DNA of 64,000 nt from Saccharibacillus nicotianae (GCF_042681745.1 NZ_JBHUGF010000010.1:2914001-2978000); one strand, 5' to 3'; positions 9,341 through 16,774 are shown, counted from the stretch's first letter. The notes: generated from the sequence alone by a model not told the origin. Numbers and translations: made by a program.

Positions 9341-9441
9341 AATCAGGCAAATTTACTGAAAAGTAAAGACGCAAAGCCATAGGGTCTAACACATGAATTG
9401 TAGGGCATGTCATGACAGCCGGTTACCGAGGAATACCTGAT
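9341..9441 (+). promoter_or_regulatory. Cyclic di-GMP-I (GEMM) riboswitch aptamer
   Basis: The segment carries the GEMM-I hallmarks in order: GGCAAA, then GACGCAAAGCCA followed by GGGTCT, and AGCCGGTTACCGAG, the receptor for the P2 tetraloop region and the G-rich P3 end. The closing stem P1 forms between ATCAGG (9342-9347) and CCTGAT (9436-9441). It lies directly upstream of a secreted-protein gene and about 110 nt downstream of the previous terminator, so it would be the 5' leader of that gene. The family binds cyclic di-GMP, the second messenger that controls motility, matrix and surface functions. Identification rests on conserved sequence and pairing read by eye. Confidence 0.88.
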
Positions 9442-9446
9442 GCGGT

Positions 9447-9470
9447 ATGAATCGAAGGAGTCCGATTCAT
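9447..9470 (+). promoter_or_regulatory. Shine-Dalgarno-presenting hairpin, probable riboswitch expression platform
   Basis: ATGAATCG (9447-9454) pairs perfectly with CGATTCAT (9463-9470). The 8-nt loop AAGGAGTC contains the Shine-Dalgarno site and the start codon follows one nucleotide after the stem. A competing small stem, ATACC (9433-9437) with GGTAT (9444-9448), overlaps both the P1 3' strand and the first two bases of this hairpin. Aptamer folding could thus be coupled to ribosome access. No T-run follows, so control would be translational; whether the ligand turns expression on or off cannot be told. Confidence 0.55.
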
Positions 9471-9471
9471 C

Positions 9472-10359
9472 ATGAATACGATGATGTCTTTTTGTTATAA
9501 AACAGGTCTAGTCAGTGTAATGATTTTTCTTTTGCTAGGAGTTAGCAATATGAAAATGATTCATGCGCAATCGATTCAAAAAGCGACATGGTTGTGGAAT
9601 ACGACGCTTATTGTAGATTCTACAACAGATATTTTACAGTTTGCTGCTTCTCAACAGATCAATACGATCTACCTGCAAATCAATAAAGATCTGGATATTT
9701 CGCAATACCAACGTTTTATCTCAGCCGCTTCTGCACAGCATATTATGATTGAAGCTTTAGATGGTGCGCCTTCCTGGGCATTGGATCAAGATCGTCACCA
9801 GTTGCAAGATACTTTGCAATGGATTACGTCTTATCAACAAGCCTCTTCCGCTACAGAACAATTTGGTGGTATTCATATCGATATTGAGCCGTATTTACTT
9901 CCAAATTGGACAAACGAGCAAGCGACTATTGTGGCACAATGGCAACGTAGTGTACAGATGATTACTGCAACAGCACAAGCGCTTCATCTACCCGCTAGTG
10001 CAGATATTCCTTTCTGGTTGTACACACTGAATACGCCTGATGGTCATTCTACACTGAGTAAATGGATGATCGATCAATATGGTTCATTAACTGTAATGGC
10101 TTATCGCGACTCGGGAGCAGCTATTGATGATGTGGCTCAAGCTCAATTAAGTGAAGCAGATACCGCAGGTAAAGATATGTATATCGGAGTTGAAACGAAT
10201 CCATCTTCTGAAGGCGATCATATTAGCTTTTATGGCAAAGGAGCAGATGCACTGACTACAGCGTTGAGTCAGGTCACTACACAAGCATCGACCCACTCAT
10301 CTTTTGCCGGAATCGCTGTGCATGATTATGTAGGCTGGGGCAAAATAGTACAGCATTAA
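9472..10359 (+). CDS. Secreted TIM-barrel (glycosidase-like) protein under cyclic-di-GMP riboswitch
   Basis: 295 residues from ATG 9472. A signal peptide covers about residues 1-33, ending at IHAQS. The mature part begins KATWLWNTTLIVDSTTDILQFAA and shows alternating strands and helices: INTIYLQIN, IMIEALDG, GGIHIDIEPYLLPNW with Asp/Glu at a strand end as in glycosidase active sites, HLPASADIPFWLY, SLTVMAYRDSG, DMYIGVETN and FAGIAVHDYVGW. This fits a (beta/alpha)8 fold of the glycosidase superfamily; I cannot assign a family or substrate. It would be exported and its synthesis set by cyclic di-GMP through the leader RNA, so a role in biofilm matrix or surface behaviour is a reasonable inference only. 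Confidence 0.75.
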   Translation: MNTMMSFCYKTGLVSVMIFLLLGVSNMKMIHAQSIQKATWLWNTTLIVDSTTDILQFAASQQINTIYLQINKDLDISQYQRFISAASAQHIMIEALDGAPSWALDQDRHQLQDTLQWITSYQQASSATEQFGGIHIDIEPYLLPNWTNEQATIVAQWQRSVQMITATAQALHLPASADIPFWLYTLNTPDGHSTLSKWMIDQYGSLTVMAYRDSGAAIDDVAQAQLSEADTAGKDMYIGVETNPSSEGDHISFYGKGADALTTALSQVTTQASTHSSFAGIAVHDYVGWGKIVQH

Positions 10360-10367
10360 TATCGCAG

Positions 10368-10398
10368 GTAAGAAAGTGATCTTCAATGACTTTCTTAC
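10368..10398 (+). terminator. Hairpin downstream of the riboswitch-controlled gene
   Basis: GTAAGAAAGT pairs with ACTTTCTTAC across an 11-nt loop, 9 nt after the stop codon. It lacks a good T-run, so it may be a weak terminator or an mRNA 3'-end stabiliser. Confidence 0.45.
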
Positions 10399-10519
10399 TT
10401 AGCGGTATACATAACAATAATCACCTGCCGATCCTATCTCGTCTCCAACACCATAAATTCCTATTTGTGTTTCTATTTATTGCTATCTACAAAGCAACTT
10501 AGAGATTTAGCCAAATTGC

Positions 10520-10528
10520 TGATATAAT
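10520..10528 (+). promoter_or_regulatory. Extended -10 promoter for the APS kinase gene
   Basis: TGATATAAT is a perfect -10 hexamer with TG extension. The inferred start of transcription is near 10535, which excludes the ATG at 10532 and agrees with the start codon at 10568. Confidence 0.55.
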
Positions 10529-10567
10529 TGAATGAATACGTATTGTCAGCAAAGGGGCGAAATTAAG

Positions 10568-11173
10568 ATGGAATCTTCACGAAATATCACCTGGCAGTCC
10601 TCCAATATCACACGCAAAGAAAGAGAACAGCGATATGGACAACGCAGTGTAGTGATCTGGTTAACAGGGCTTTCCGGTTCAGGGAAATCGACACTTGCTT
10701 TTGCGCTAGAAAAAGAATTATTTGTACGTGAACAATCTTGTTATGTACTGGATGGAGATAATATTCGTCACGGACTTAATCGCGATCTAGGATTTTCAGA
10801 ACAAGATCGCAAAGAAAATCTGCGTCGTATCGGAGAAGTTGCCAAATTATTTCTAGATGCCGGCACGATCGTGATCGCTGCTTTTATTTCTCCACATGCA
10901 CAAGATCGGCAAATGGTACGTGATTTATTTGATGAAGGCGATTTTATTGAAGTGTATATAGATTGTTCTCTTTCTGCTTGCGAAGAGCGTGATCCTAAAG
11001 GATTATACAAAAAGGCTCGTGCAGGTCAGATTCCGAACTTCACAGGGGTTAGTGCTCCTTATGAGGCTCCGCAACAACCTGAATTAACGCTAGATACGGA
11101 ACATGAGTCTGTACAACAATGTGTAGCTAAAGTCATTGCAACACTTGATCAACGAGCACAACAGACTGTATAA
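10568..11173 (+). CDS. cysC: Adenylylsulfate (APS) kinase
   Basis: 201 residues from ATG 10568, 9 nt after AAAGGGGC. The P-loop GLSGSGKST is at about residues 34-42. YVLDGDNIRHGLNRDLGFSEQDRKENLRR, FISPHAQDR and KGLYKKARAGQIPNFTGVSAPYE are diagnostic for APS kinase. The enzyme phosphorylates adenosine-5'-phosphosulfate to PAPS, the sulfate donor for sulfotransferases and the substrate of PAPS reductase. No other sulfate assimilation gene (sulfurylase, reductase, permease) is adjacent. It is instead a single gene convergent with the lasso peptide operon, which begins with a sulfotransferase gene. Supplying PAPS to that enzyme is an attractive inference, although a general housekeeping role is equally allowed by the sequence. 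Confidence 0.92.
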   Translation: MESSRNITWQSSNITRKEREQRYGQRSVVIWLTGLSGSGKSTLAFALEKELFVREQSCYVLDGDNIRHGLNRDLGFSEQDRKENLRRIGEVAKLFLDAGTIVIAAFISPHAQDRQMVRDLFDEGDFIEVYIDCSLSACEERDPKGLYKKARAGQIPNFTGVSAPYEAPQQPELTLDTEHESVQQCVAKVIATLDQRAQQTV

Positions 11174-11178
11174 CAGAA

Positions 11179-11255
11179 AAACGGCTGTACAGCGACTTAG
11201 CCTCTACTTTTCCGATAATAGAAAAGGGAGTATTAAGCGTTCTGTACAGCCGTTT
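11179..11255. terminator. Long bidirectional terminator shared by cysC and the lasso operon
   Basis: AAACGGCTGTACAG (11179-11192) pairs perfectly with CTGTACAGCCGTTT (11242-11255). Between them is a further imperfect stem centred on CTTTTC/GAAAAG. The right arm lies inside the last codons of the ABC exporter gene (stop at 11233-11235), so the end of that coding sequence doubles as the terminator arm for the convergent gene. Confidence 0.7.
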
Positions 11256-13029
11256 GTTTGGTTAGTAATTGATGGAATGTGCCTTTGGTTTCGCGAGATA
11301 GCGCTCCAAATTCACCTTGTTGTACAATCTGTCCTTGATCCAGTACCACCACTTGATCTGCATCACGAATCGTAGATAAACGATGAGCAATCACGATCAA
11401 AGTCATTTTGCCTTTGAGCTTCTCAATCGCCGCTTGAATCTTCGCTTCATTTTCACTATCTAATGAACTGGTTGCTTCATCCAGTATAAGTACTTCCGGT
11501 TGACGTAAAATCGCTCGTGCCAGTACAATCCGTTGTCGTTCTCCTCCAGATAGACGCACTCCACGATCACCGATTACCGTATCTAATCCTTCAGGCAATT
11601 TGCGTACAAAATCTTCACAAGCTGCAAAAGATAATGCTTCCCATAACTGCTCTTCTTTTGCACGTGGATCAACTAATAACAGATTTTCACGAATACTGCT
11701 ATGGAATAAAAACGGTTCTTGCGAAACATAACCTATCGAATTACGCCATGTCTGTAAACGTTCGCCGGTTAAGGTCTCTCCATCTACAGTGACTTTACCT
11801 TCTTGCGGTTCCATCAGTCCCATTAATAGATCAATCAATGTACTTTTTCCTGCTCCTGAACGTCCTACAATCGCTGTCATTTTACCGATCGGAATAAAGA
11901 GATTGATATTGTTTAGCGCATTGCCTTGATCTTCTAGATAGCGGAAAGATACATTTTCACAGCTCAGCCCTTTGGTCATATGAACCGTTTCTACTTGACC
12001 GGGTGCTACTGCTTTGTAAGATTCTTCAGCTTGGTCACATTCTTCTTGTAGTGCGGTTACCGCATGAAAAGCAGGCACCAGTGCACCAATATACTCCAAT
12101 GAAGATTGAATACCACCAAATCTAGGCCATAAGCGAGCAAAAATCAAAATAATCAATATCGAACGCTCTGGTTGTAATTTGAACACTTGAGCAGACAAGA
12201 CCACAAACATAATAATAAAGACAACAGAAATAATTTTATAAATAAATTGAGTGCCTGAATTAAGGCGTACCAGTTGAATAGCATTTTTTTCTAACTTGCC
12301 ACACATACTTCTAAACCATTCAAAATGCGAAGCTTCTAACATATTACTTTTAATATCTTTGATGCCACTTAAATGTTCTTGCATCCCCGAAAAATATTCT
12401 TGCGATAAAAAGGTAGTCCGATCTCCCATTTGTTTGGCACGTCGTACAAATTTACGCGAATAGAGTGTCAACAATACCCCGCCGACAATAACTAACAATG
12501 TCATCTGTACCGATAATACCATCGCAAATGCTATTTGGATCACCATAAAAATAAGGGATGTAGATAATTGCATCACCAGATTGGTTCCTTGACTAACACG
12601 TGCTAATTCTGAAGTAAGTACATGACTCAAATCCGATTTGCGTTTACGTAAAAAGAATGTCCAATTCGCGCGCAAAATAGAACGGTACGTACGAATTCTC
12701 AAATTATTGACGAATCCTTGCTGAATCTCTGTTCCCATAACAGCCTGTCTACGTTGGATTAACCCCTGCACAATCATCAATAGACTGTAGAGGCCGAGCA
12801 CAACAAATAATGTCATACTTGCTGGAATACGTTGCAATGGCTCAAATAACCATGCCATTGGCATAGAACCCTGTGTTCCAAATAATCCAACCAGACTAAG
12901 TAGAGGAACAAGCAAATAAATACTTAATCCATCTAGACAGCTAATCATTAACATAAGGAATACATAGATATAAAGGCGCTTGCCCGCGAAGTCATGCAGT
13001 TGTCGCATATAAGCGCTGATAGCATTCAC
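11233..13029 (-). CDS. Lasso peptide ABC exporter (permease fused to ATPase)
   Basis: 598 residues starting at GTG 13029, which overlaps the stop of the nucleotidyltransferase gene by 4 nt (GTGA) and follows a GGGAGGTGG site. An N-terminal six-helix type-1 exporter domain (about 20-320) is followed by an ATPase domain: Walker A GRSGAGKST near residue 390, Q-loop GYVSQEP, signature LSGGERQR near 495, Walker B VLILDEATSSLD near 515 and switch His in IAHRLST. No N-terminal C39 peptidase domain is present, as expected for a lasso transporter acting after leader removal. It is the last gene of the operon and should export, and give immunity to, the mature peptides (the D protein of lasso clusters). 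Confidence 0.9.
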   Translation of the reverse strand: MNAISAYMRQLHDFAGKRLYIYVFLMLMISCLDGLSIYLLVPLLSLVGLFGTQGSMPMAWLFEPLQRIPASMTLFVVLGLYSLLMIVQGLIQRRQAVMGTEIQQGFVNNLRIRTYRSILRANWTFFLRKRKSDLSHVLTSELARVSQGTNLVMQLSTSLIFMVIQIAFAMVLSVQMTLLVIVGGVLLTLYSRKFVRRAKQMGDRTTFLSQEYFSGMQEHLSGIKDIKSNMLEASHFEWFRSMCGKLEKNAIQLVRLNSGTQFIYKIISVVFIIMFVVLSAQVFKLQPERSILIILIFARLWPRFGGIQSSLEYIGALVPAFHAVTALQEECDQAEESYKAVAPGQVETVHMTKGLSCENVSFRYLEDQGNALNNINLFIPIGKMTAIVGRSGAGKSTLIDLLMGLMEPQEGKVTVDGETLTGERLQTWRNSIGYVSQEPFLFHSSIRENLLLVDPRAKEEQLWEALSFAACEDFVRKLPEGLDTVIGDRGVRLSGGERQRIVLARAILRQPEVLILDEATSSLDSENEAKIQAAIEKLKGKMTLIVIAHRLSTIRDADQVVVLDQGQIVQQGEFGALSRETKGTFHQLLTKQTAVQNA

Positions 13030-14225
13030 TGACCCACCTCCCGTTCCAAAGCAGCCCGCCGCTGAATACGACGATGTAACAATAAAAAGGGATGGAGAGG
13101 ATAATAGAGAAAGCGCAATGACTTAGGCAACGGAAGCGTCTGCGTGTCCCAGGTATCCGGCACCATTTTCCGAGCTAAAAATATTGCTTTCTGTCCCGGT
13201 GTACGTAAAGAAAACAGATAATTGCGATAAATCTGAGCCAGTATTTCACTTTCTGGTTCAGGACACAGACTCACTTGTTCTCGAATAAAAATAAGGACAC
13301 GACGTGCCAAGTCTTGTGGACGATCTGTACTCATTAACAAAGCCATTTCCCGAGAAATCGGTGTATTAAGCATAGCAGCAGACAAAATTAATGCCTGACC
13401 GACTAAATGTGTGCATTTGTAACGACGTAGTAAAGCAGTTAGCTTATCCCAGTCAAGTTCCATACGTGCAAGGCGATCAATATCCGCTAACCAGCGCAAA
13501 CGAAACCATGCATGCCGAGCGCCATGTGCTGTAAGATAAAACATCAAATCTTCTTTGCCCAACATATATACATTGGTTCCTGCAAATTCTAGTGTCTGAC
13601 GACGACTCCATAATTCATAAAAGCTAGGTTCTGCACCTGCGTCTCCGTTCAAACGCCAGTGTAATTCAATTTCTATCCCTGTAGTATCATGAGTAAATGA
13701 TTCGTGGTTTTGACGCCATTTCCAATCGCTTACGATCCGAGATACTTCTTGTGTTTTGATATATCCTAATTGTTCTAATACTTGTTCTGCTTGTTCAATC
13801 TGATCTGGATGAACCAAAATATCCAAATCTTTAGAAGTACGGCGTGACAGACTACCATACAGCAATTCTGCTAAAGCCGGCCCTTTTAATTGCAAAGCGT
13901 AAATACCTTTCTGATCAAGCGCTTCACTAACCTGCGCCATTTTACCGCTTAATTGCAACATAATCAGTGCATTGCGACTATAGTCGACACTAAGTTGTTG
14001 TACCATCCCTTTGGGCGCTTGAGACTCTGGCTGTGCACTGAACCGTTCATGAATCGTAGGATACACCCGATGATGTCTTGTGAGTGCATAAAATTGTTGC
14101 CAGTTTATCTGCTCATCTGACCGATCAATCACCGATAGAGTATCTGTATCTACGTTCATCAGTTCAAGTAAGCATTTCAATTCTACAGGAAAATCCTGCA
14201 CGTCTAAATCCCAATCTATATTCAT
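13026..14225 (-). CDS. Nucleotidyltransferase-family protein of the lasso cluster
   Basis: 399 residues from ATG 14225, chosen over an upstream in-frame ATG (14261) because AAAGGAGT lies 6 nt before it. The middle of the protein (about residues 105-145) reads LKGPALAELLYGSLSRRTSKDLDILVHPDQIEQAEQ in part, with the G-S and D-x-D pattern of the polymerase-beta fold (NTP_transf_5-like proteins). Related proteins occur in Firmicute lasso clusters with paeninodin-like precursors; their chemical role is not settled. It may transfer a nucleotide or sugar-phosphate group or act on the kinase product, but this is speculation. It lies between the leader peptidase gene and the exporter, overlapping the latter by 4 nt. 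Confidence 0.75.
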   Translation of the reverse strand: MNIDWDLDVQDFPVELKCLLELMNVDTDTLSVIDRSDEQINWQQFYALTRHHRVYPTIHERFSAQPESQAPKGMVQQLSVDYSRNALIMLQLSGKMAQVSEALDQKGIYALQLKGPALAELLYGSLSRRTSKDLDILVHPDQIEQAEQVLEQLGYIKTQEVSRIVSDWKWRQNHESFTHDTTGIEIELHWRLNGDAGAEPSFYELWSRRQTLEFAGTNVYMLGKEDLMFYLTAHGARHAWFRLRWLADIDRLARMELDWDKLTALLRRYKCTHLVGQALILSAAMLNTPISREMALLMSTDRPQDLARRVLIFIREQVSLCPEPESEILAQIYRNYLFSLRTPGQKAIFLARKMVPDTWDTQTLPLPKSLRFLYYPLHPFLLLHRRIQRRAALEREVGQ

Positions 14226-14363
14226 ACCGAACTCCTTTGGATATAAACTGATTTTTATCATTTGTTCAGTTTATAGCGTTCATTCAGTGATTTTCAGCTT
14301 TATTACCATATATGGATCATGCTTTAGTGTAATTACAATGTAGTACTATACGATGTATCTATG

Positions 14364-14834
14364 CTAGTTTTTAGCAAATTTCCCCACGACCGTATACTGT
14401 TCGATTTCTTCTGCTCCTGTCACGTAAAAAGCTCCACTTCTTACCCACGCATGTGCAGCTACTTTGCCTGCCTGATTGCGACGCATCCCCAGATATAATG
14501 TACTTGGCACTTTCCGCCGGGCTAACATTTTCATAGCCGCCATTCCCATCACCATACATTCCGTTTCCCAAAATACATGCCCGCTTACACGATGCAATGC
14601 TCTTGAGACCTGTACCCCTTGCCATTTCTGATCTCTGTTTAGATCGTATGAAGTCTCTGCCATATAAGAACCTAGTGTAGGAGATACTTTGGCAAAAGGT
14701 AACATTTTCAAAAAGCGAGCCCATGCTAAGTATACAAGCGCTTCTAGCATCAATTTGCGCATAGGCATCGGGGTACTACGGAATTTGGCGATCTTAGTCC
14801 ACACGAAGTCCATCCTGTTCAGCAGCCACTTCAA
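14364..14834 (-). CDS. Lasso leader peptidase (B2, transglutaminase-like Cys protease)
   Basis: 156 residues. The transglutaminase-like core of lasso B proteins is visible: catalytic Cys in WETECMVMGMAAMKMLARRK, the strand STLYLGMRRNQAG, catalytic His in VAAHAWVRSG and an acidic VTGAEE segment. It should cut the precursor after the leader, between Met22 and Ala23, once the B1 protein has bound the leader. The start is uncertain: TTG 14834 (with AAGAAGG upstream, overlapping B1 by 41 nt) or ATG 14813. About 140 nt separate it from the nucleotidyltransferase gene, with no obvious terminator. Confidence 0.9.
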   Translation of the reverse strand: MKWLLNRMDFVWTKIAKFRSTPMPMRKLMLEALVYLAWARFLKMLPFAKVSPTLGSYMAETSYDLNRDQKWQGVQVSRALHRVSGHVFWETECMVMGMAAMKMLARRKVPSTLYLGMRRNQAGKVAAHAWVRSGAFYVTGAEEIEQYTVVGKFAKN

Positions 14835-15108
14835 TTAGACCTTCTTTAAACATTTGTCCGGCAAATTCACTAACTTGTTCCAGACAAACTTCATACGATA
14901 CATCATATTCAGCCACTAAAGTGTTTACGATATTTTGTACAGATACCGGAGAAGAACTAAGCTCCCAGATTCGTCCACCGACCATACCCAAATTATAGTA
15001 TTTGCCAGATTCTACGTTCATCATTACGGTTTCACCATTCATATCACTAGCAATATATTGTTTATTTTGTTCAATAACCTGATCGGGTCCGATTAAGCTT
15101 TTATTCAT
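14794..15108 (-). CDS. Lasso RiPP recognition element (B1, PqqD-like)
   Basis: 104 residues from ATG 15108, 9 nt after AAAGGAG. It has the PqqD-like winged-helix pattern: NGETVMMNVESGKYYNLGMVGGRIWELSSSP, then VQNIVNTLVAEYDVSYEVCLEQVSEFAGQMFKEGLI. These stand-alone RREs bind the precursor leader (here the W-x-A-P-x-L motif) and deliver it to the B2 protease. The gene is flanked by the kinase and B2 genes as in paeninodin-type clusters, and overlaps B2. Confidence 0.92.
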   Translation of the reverse strand: MNKSLIGPDQVIEQNKQYIASDMNGETVMMNVESGKYYNLGMVGGRIWELSSSPVSVQNIVNTLVAEYDVSYEVCLEQVSEFAGQMFKEGLIEVAAEQDGLRVD

Positions 15109-15134
15109 TCACATTCTCTCCTTTAATCTTGTTT

Positions 15135-16109
15135 TCAGTTGAAATGTTTTGTGGAATAGATCGTATCCCCTTGCATTTCTTCTTGTTGCACTTTTCTCAT
15201 AATCTGATTCATTAATTCTGGCGCTGTAAAACCAGATGTTGGACGTAAAATTTGTAAAGCAAATGACTCTCCTGCCAAAGCGGCAGCGCTTGAGAAATGC
15301 CACTGTTTGAGCCCAAGTCTAGGAATTAAAGCACCGCGATACGTGTGTAGCATCATGGCATGCAGTCTTTCCAGACGGTTCATTTCACGCATCACTACAT
15401 ATTCACTATCCATTTTGACAAGTTCAAATACACCTGCTAAAGGAACCGTCTGATTGCGAAATTGCTTGGTAACAGGAATCGCAAATTTACTTACTTCATC
15501 ATGAAGAGGCTTGAACTGCTCTTCTGTCATTCCAAAAAGGTCTAAACTTTCTTTCCATAACTTTTGCTGTGGATACGCAGGATGAACAACAGGCTCTCCA
15601 TCTTTATAACTTACAGCGATCACATCATCACTCAGTAATTCAAATCCAGATTGTACAAAAGTAGATGCAAGTGTAGATTTACCTGCACCTGATTCTCCCA
15701 CAAACGCATATGCTTTATTATTAATTACGACTGCACTTCCATGTAAAGGCAAAATTCCACGTTGTAGCAACAATACGCCCATGCAAGTTCCCAACACATA
15801 TAGACGAATTTTGTCTATATTAGCATCGTGCAACGGATGAATCATGATCCGTTTGCCTTCTTGAATACAAAACAAAGCAGTATTTGGAATTTCAAACACA
15901 AATCCAATAGATTGCATCGTAAAATTATTTTCACGTGTATTAACAACAGATCTCCATTCAGACAAATCTTGAATTTCGATTTTCACATCAGCTTCTTCAA
16001 TATCTTGACGCTGCAACAGTTCAGGCAACAATATTTCACTCTCAAAGCGTAATCCAAACGCTTGATAAATCGTCTTATGCATGGTTTTATTTGCGGTAAA
16101 AATGGTCAT
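15135..16109 (-). CDS. HPr-kinase-like lasso peptide kinase (PadeK-type)
   Basis: 324 residues. The Walker A GESGAGKST is near residue 140, within NNKAYAFVGESGAGKSTLAS, followed by LLSDDVIAVS, the hallmark of the HPr kinase/phosphorylase C-terminal fold. A homologous kinase in the paeninodin cluster phosphorylates the side chain of the precursor's C-terminal Ser; all three precursors here end in Ser. ATG 16109 is preceded by GGGAGG only 2 nt away, which is unusually close; the next Met (16082) has no Shine-Dalgarno site, so the annotated start is kept with reservation. A hairpin between the last precursor gene and this gene probably lowers its expression relative to the precursors. Confidence 0.88.
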   Translation of the reverse strand: MTIFTANKTMHKTIYQAFGLRFESEILLPELLQRQDIEEADVKIEIQDLSEWRSVVNTRENNFTMQSIGFVFEIPNTALFCIQEGKRIMIHPLHDANIDKIRLYVLGTCMGVLLLQRGILPLHGSAVVINNKAYAFVGESGAGKSTLASTFVQSGFELLSDDVIAVSYKDGEPVVHPAYPQQKLWKESLDLFGMTEEQFKPLHDEVSKFAIPVTKQFRNQTVPLAGVFELVKMDSEYVVMREMNRLERLHAMMLHTYRGALIPRLGLKQWHFSSAAALAGESFALQILRPTSGFTAPELMNQIMRKVQQEEMQGDTIYSTKHFN

Positions 16110-16164
16110 TACCTCCCATAGAGCCTATGACTCTGCTTTCTCCGAATATCAGCTTTTATTAAAA

Positions 16165-16202
16165 CAGAAAGTCCCTATACTAACTCGTATAAGGACTTTC
16201 TG
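16165..16202 (-). terminator. Attenuating terminator between the precursor genes and the kinase gene
   Basis: CAGAAAGTCC (16165-16174) pairs with GGACTTTCTG (16193-16202), with an inner TATAC/GTATA extension. Read on the minus strand it is followed by TTTTAATAA. Its place inside the operon suggests partial termination that favours precursor over enzyme mRNA. Confidence 0.65.
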
Positions 16203-16243
16203 AACAACTGCGTGCTTTTCTATCCCTGTGTAGCTTGCAGTAC

Positions 16244-16378
16244 TCAGCTAGGGTTGTATAGATCAGCGTCTTGCTCAGATACCCAGTCAATTTGCTTGTA
16301 ACCAATACCTGCCATTGTTTCGTTAACATCCAAAACTTCTAGCGTTGGAGCTTGCCATTGCAATTTTTGTTCTTTCAT
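16244..16378 (-). CDS. Lasso peptide precursor A1 (paeninodin-like)
   Basis: 44 residues, AAAAGGAGG upstream of ATG 16378. Leader of 22 residues: MKEQKLQWQAPTLEV then LDVNETM, with the W-x-A-P-x-L recognition motif and the conserved Thr at position -2. Predicted core of 22: ring AGIGYKQID (Ala1 amine to Asp9 side chain, a 9-residue macrolactam) and tail WVSEQDADLYNPS ending in Ser. It is the most divergent of the three copies: Ile3, Tyr5, Lys6 and Gln14 replace Lys, Trp, Arg and His. It is the last precursor gene, directly before the attenuating terminator. Confidence 0.93.
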   Translation of the reverse strand: MKEQKLQWQAPTLEVLDVNETMAGIGYKQIDWVSEQDADLYNPS

Positions 16379-16428
16379 CATAATAACCTCCTTTTGATAG
16401 TTGATTAATGAATTGTTATATTAAATGC

Positions 16429-16563
16429 TCAGCTAGGATTATATAGATCGGCATCATGGTCAGATACCCAGTCAATTTGTCTCCAGCCTTTACCTGCCAT
16501 TGTTTCATTGACATCTAAAACTTCTAGCGTTGGAGCTTGCCATTGCATTTTTTCTTGGTTCAT
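16429..16563 (-). CDS. Lasso peptide precursor A2 (paeninodin-like)
   Basis: 44 residues, AAAAGGAGG upstream of ATG 16563. The leader begins MNQEKMQWQAPTLEV and ends NETM, identical in its recognition motif to A1. Predicted core: ring AGKGWRQID closed between Ala1 and Asp9, tail WVSDHDADLYNPS. It differs from A3 in the core only by Asp instead of Glu at position 13. Middle copy of a tandem triplication with a period of about 180 bp. Confidence 0.93.
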   Translation of the reverse strand: MNQEKMQWQAPTLEVLDVNETMAGKGWRQIDWVSDHDADLYNPS

Positions 16564-16606
16564 TATTATTACCTCCTTTTGATAGTTAATTCATTTAAAA
16601 AATGCC

Positions 16607-16741
16607 TCAGCTAGGATTGTACAAATCGGCGTCATGCTCAGATACCCAGTCAATTTGTCTCCAGCCTTTACCTGCCATTGTTTCGTTGACATCTAAAACT
16701 TCCAATGTTGGAGCCTGCCATTGCATTTTTTCTTTGTTCAT
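16607..16741 (-). CDS. Lasso peptide precursor A3 (paeninodin-like)
   Basis: 44 residues, GGAGGTGAAAAC upstream of ATG 16741, 33 nt after the cyclase gene. The leader begins MNKEKMQWQAPTLEV and ends NETM. Predicted core: ring AGKGWRQID and tail WVSEHDADLYNPS. Expected processing is cleavage after Met22, Ala1-Asp9 macrolactam formation, and modification of the C-terminal Ser22. First precursor gene in transcription order. Confidence 0.93.
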   Translation of the reverse strand: MNKEKMQWQAPTLEVLDVNETMAGKGWRQIDWVSEHDADLYNPS

Positions 16742-16774
16742 GTTTTCACCTCCTCAGTAAAGTAGTATTCGTTA

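Noticed and set aside
16244..16741. Tandem ~180-bp units as a non-coding repeat array
   Set aside because: Each unit encodes an intact lasso precursor with its own ribosome site, so they are genes.
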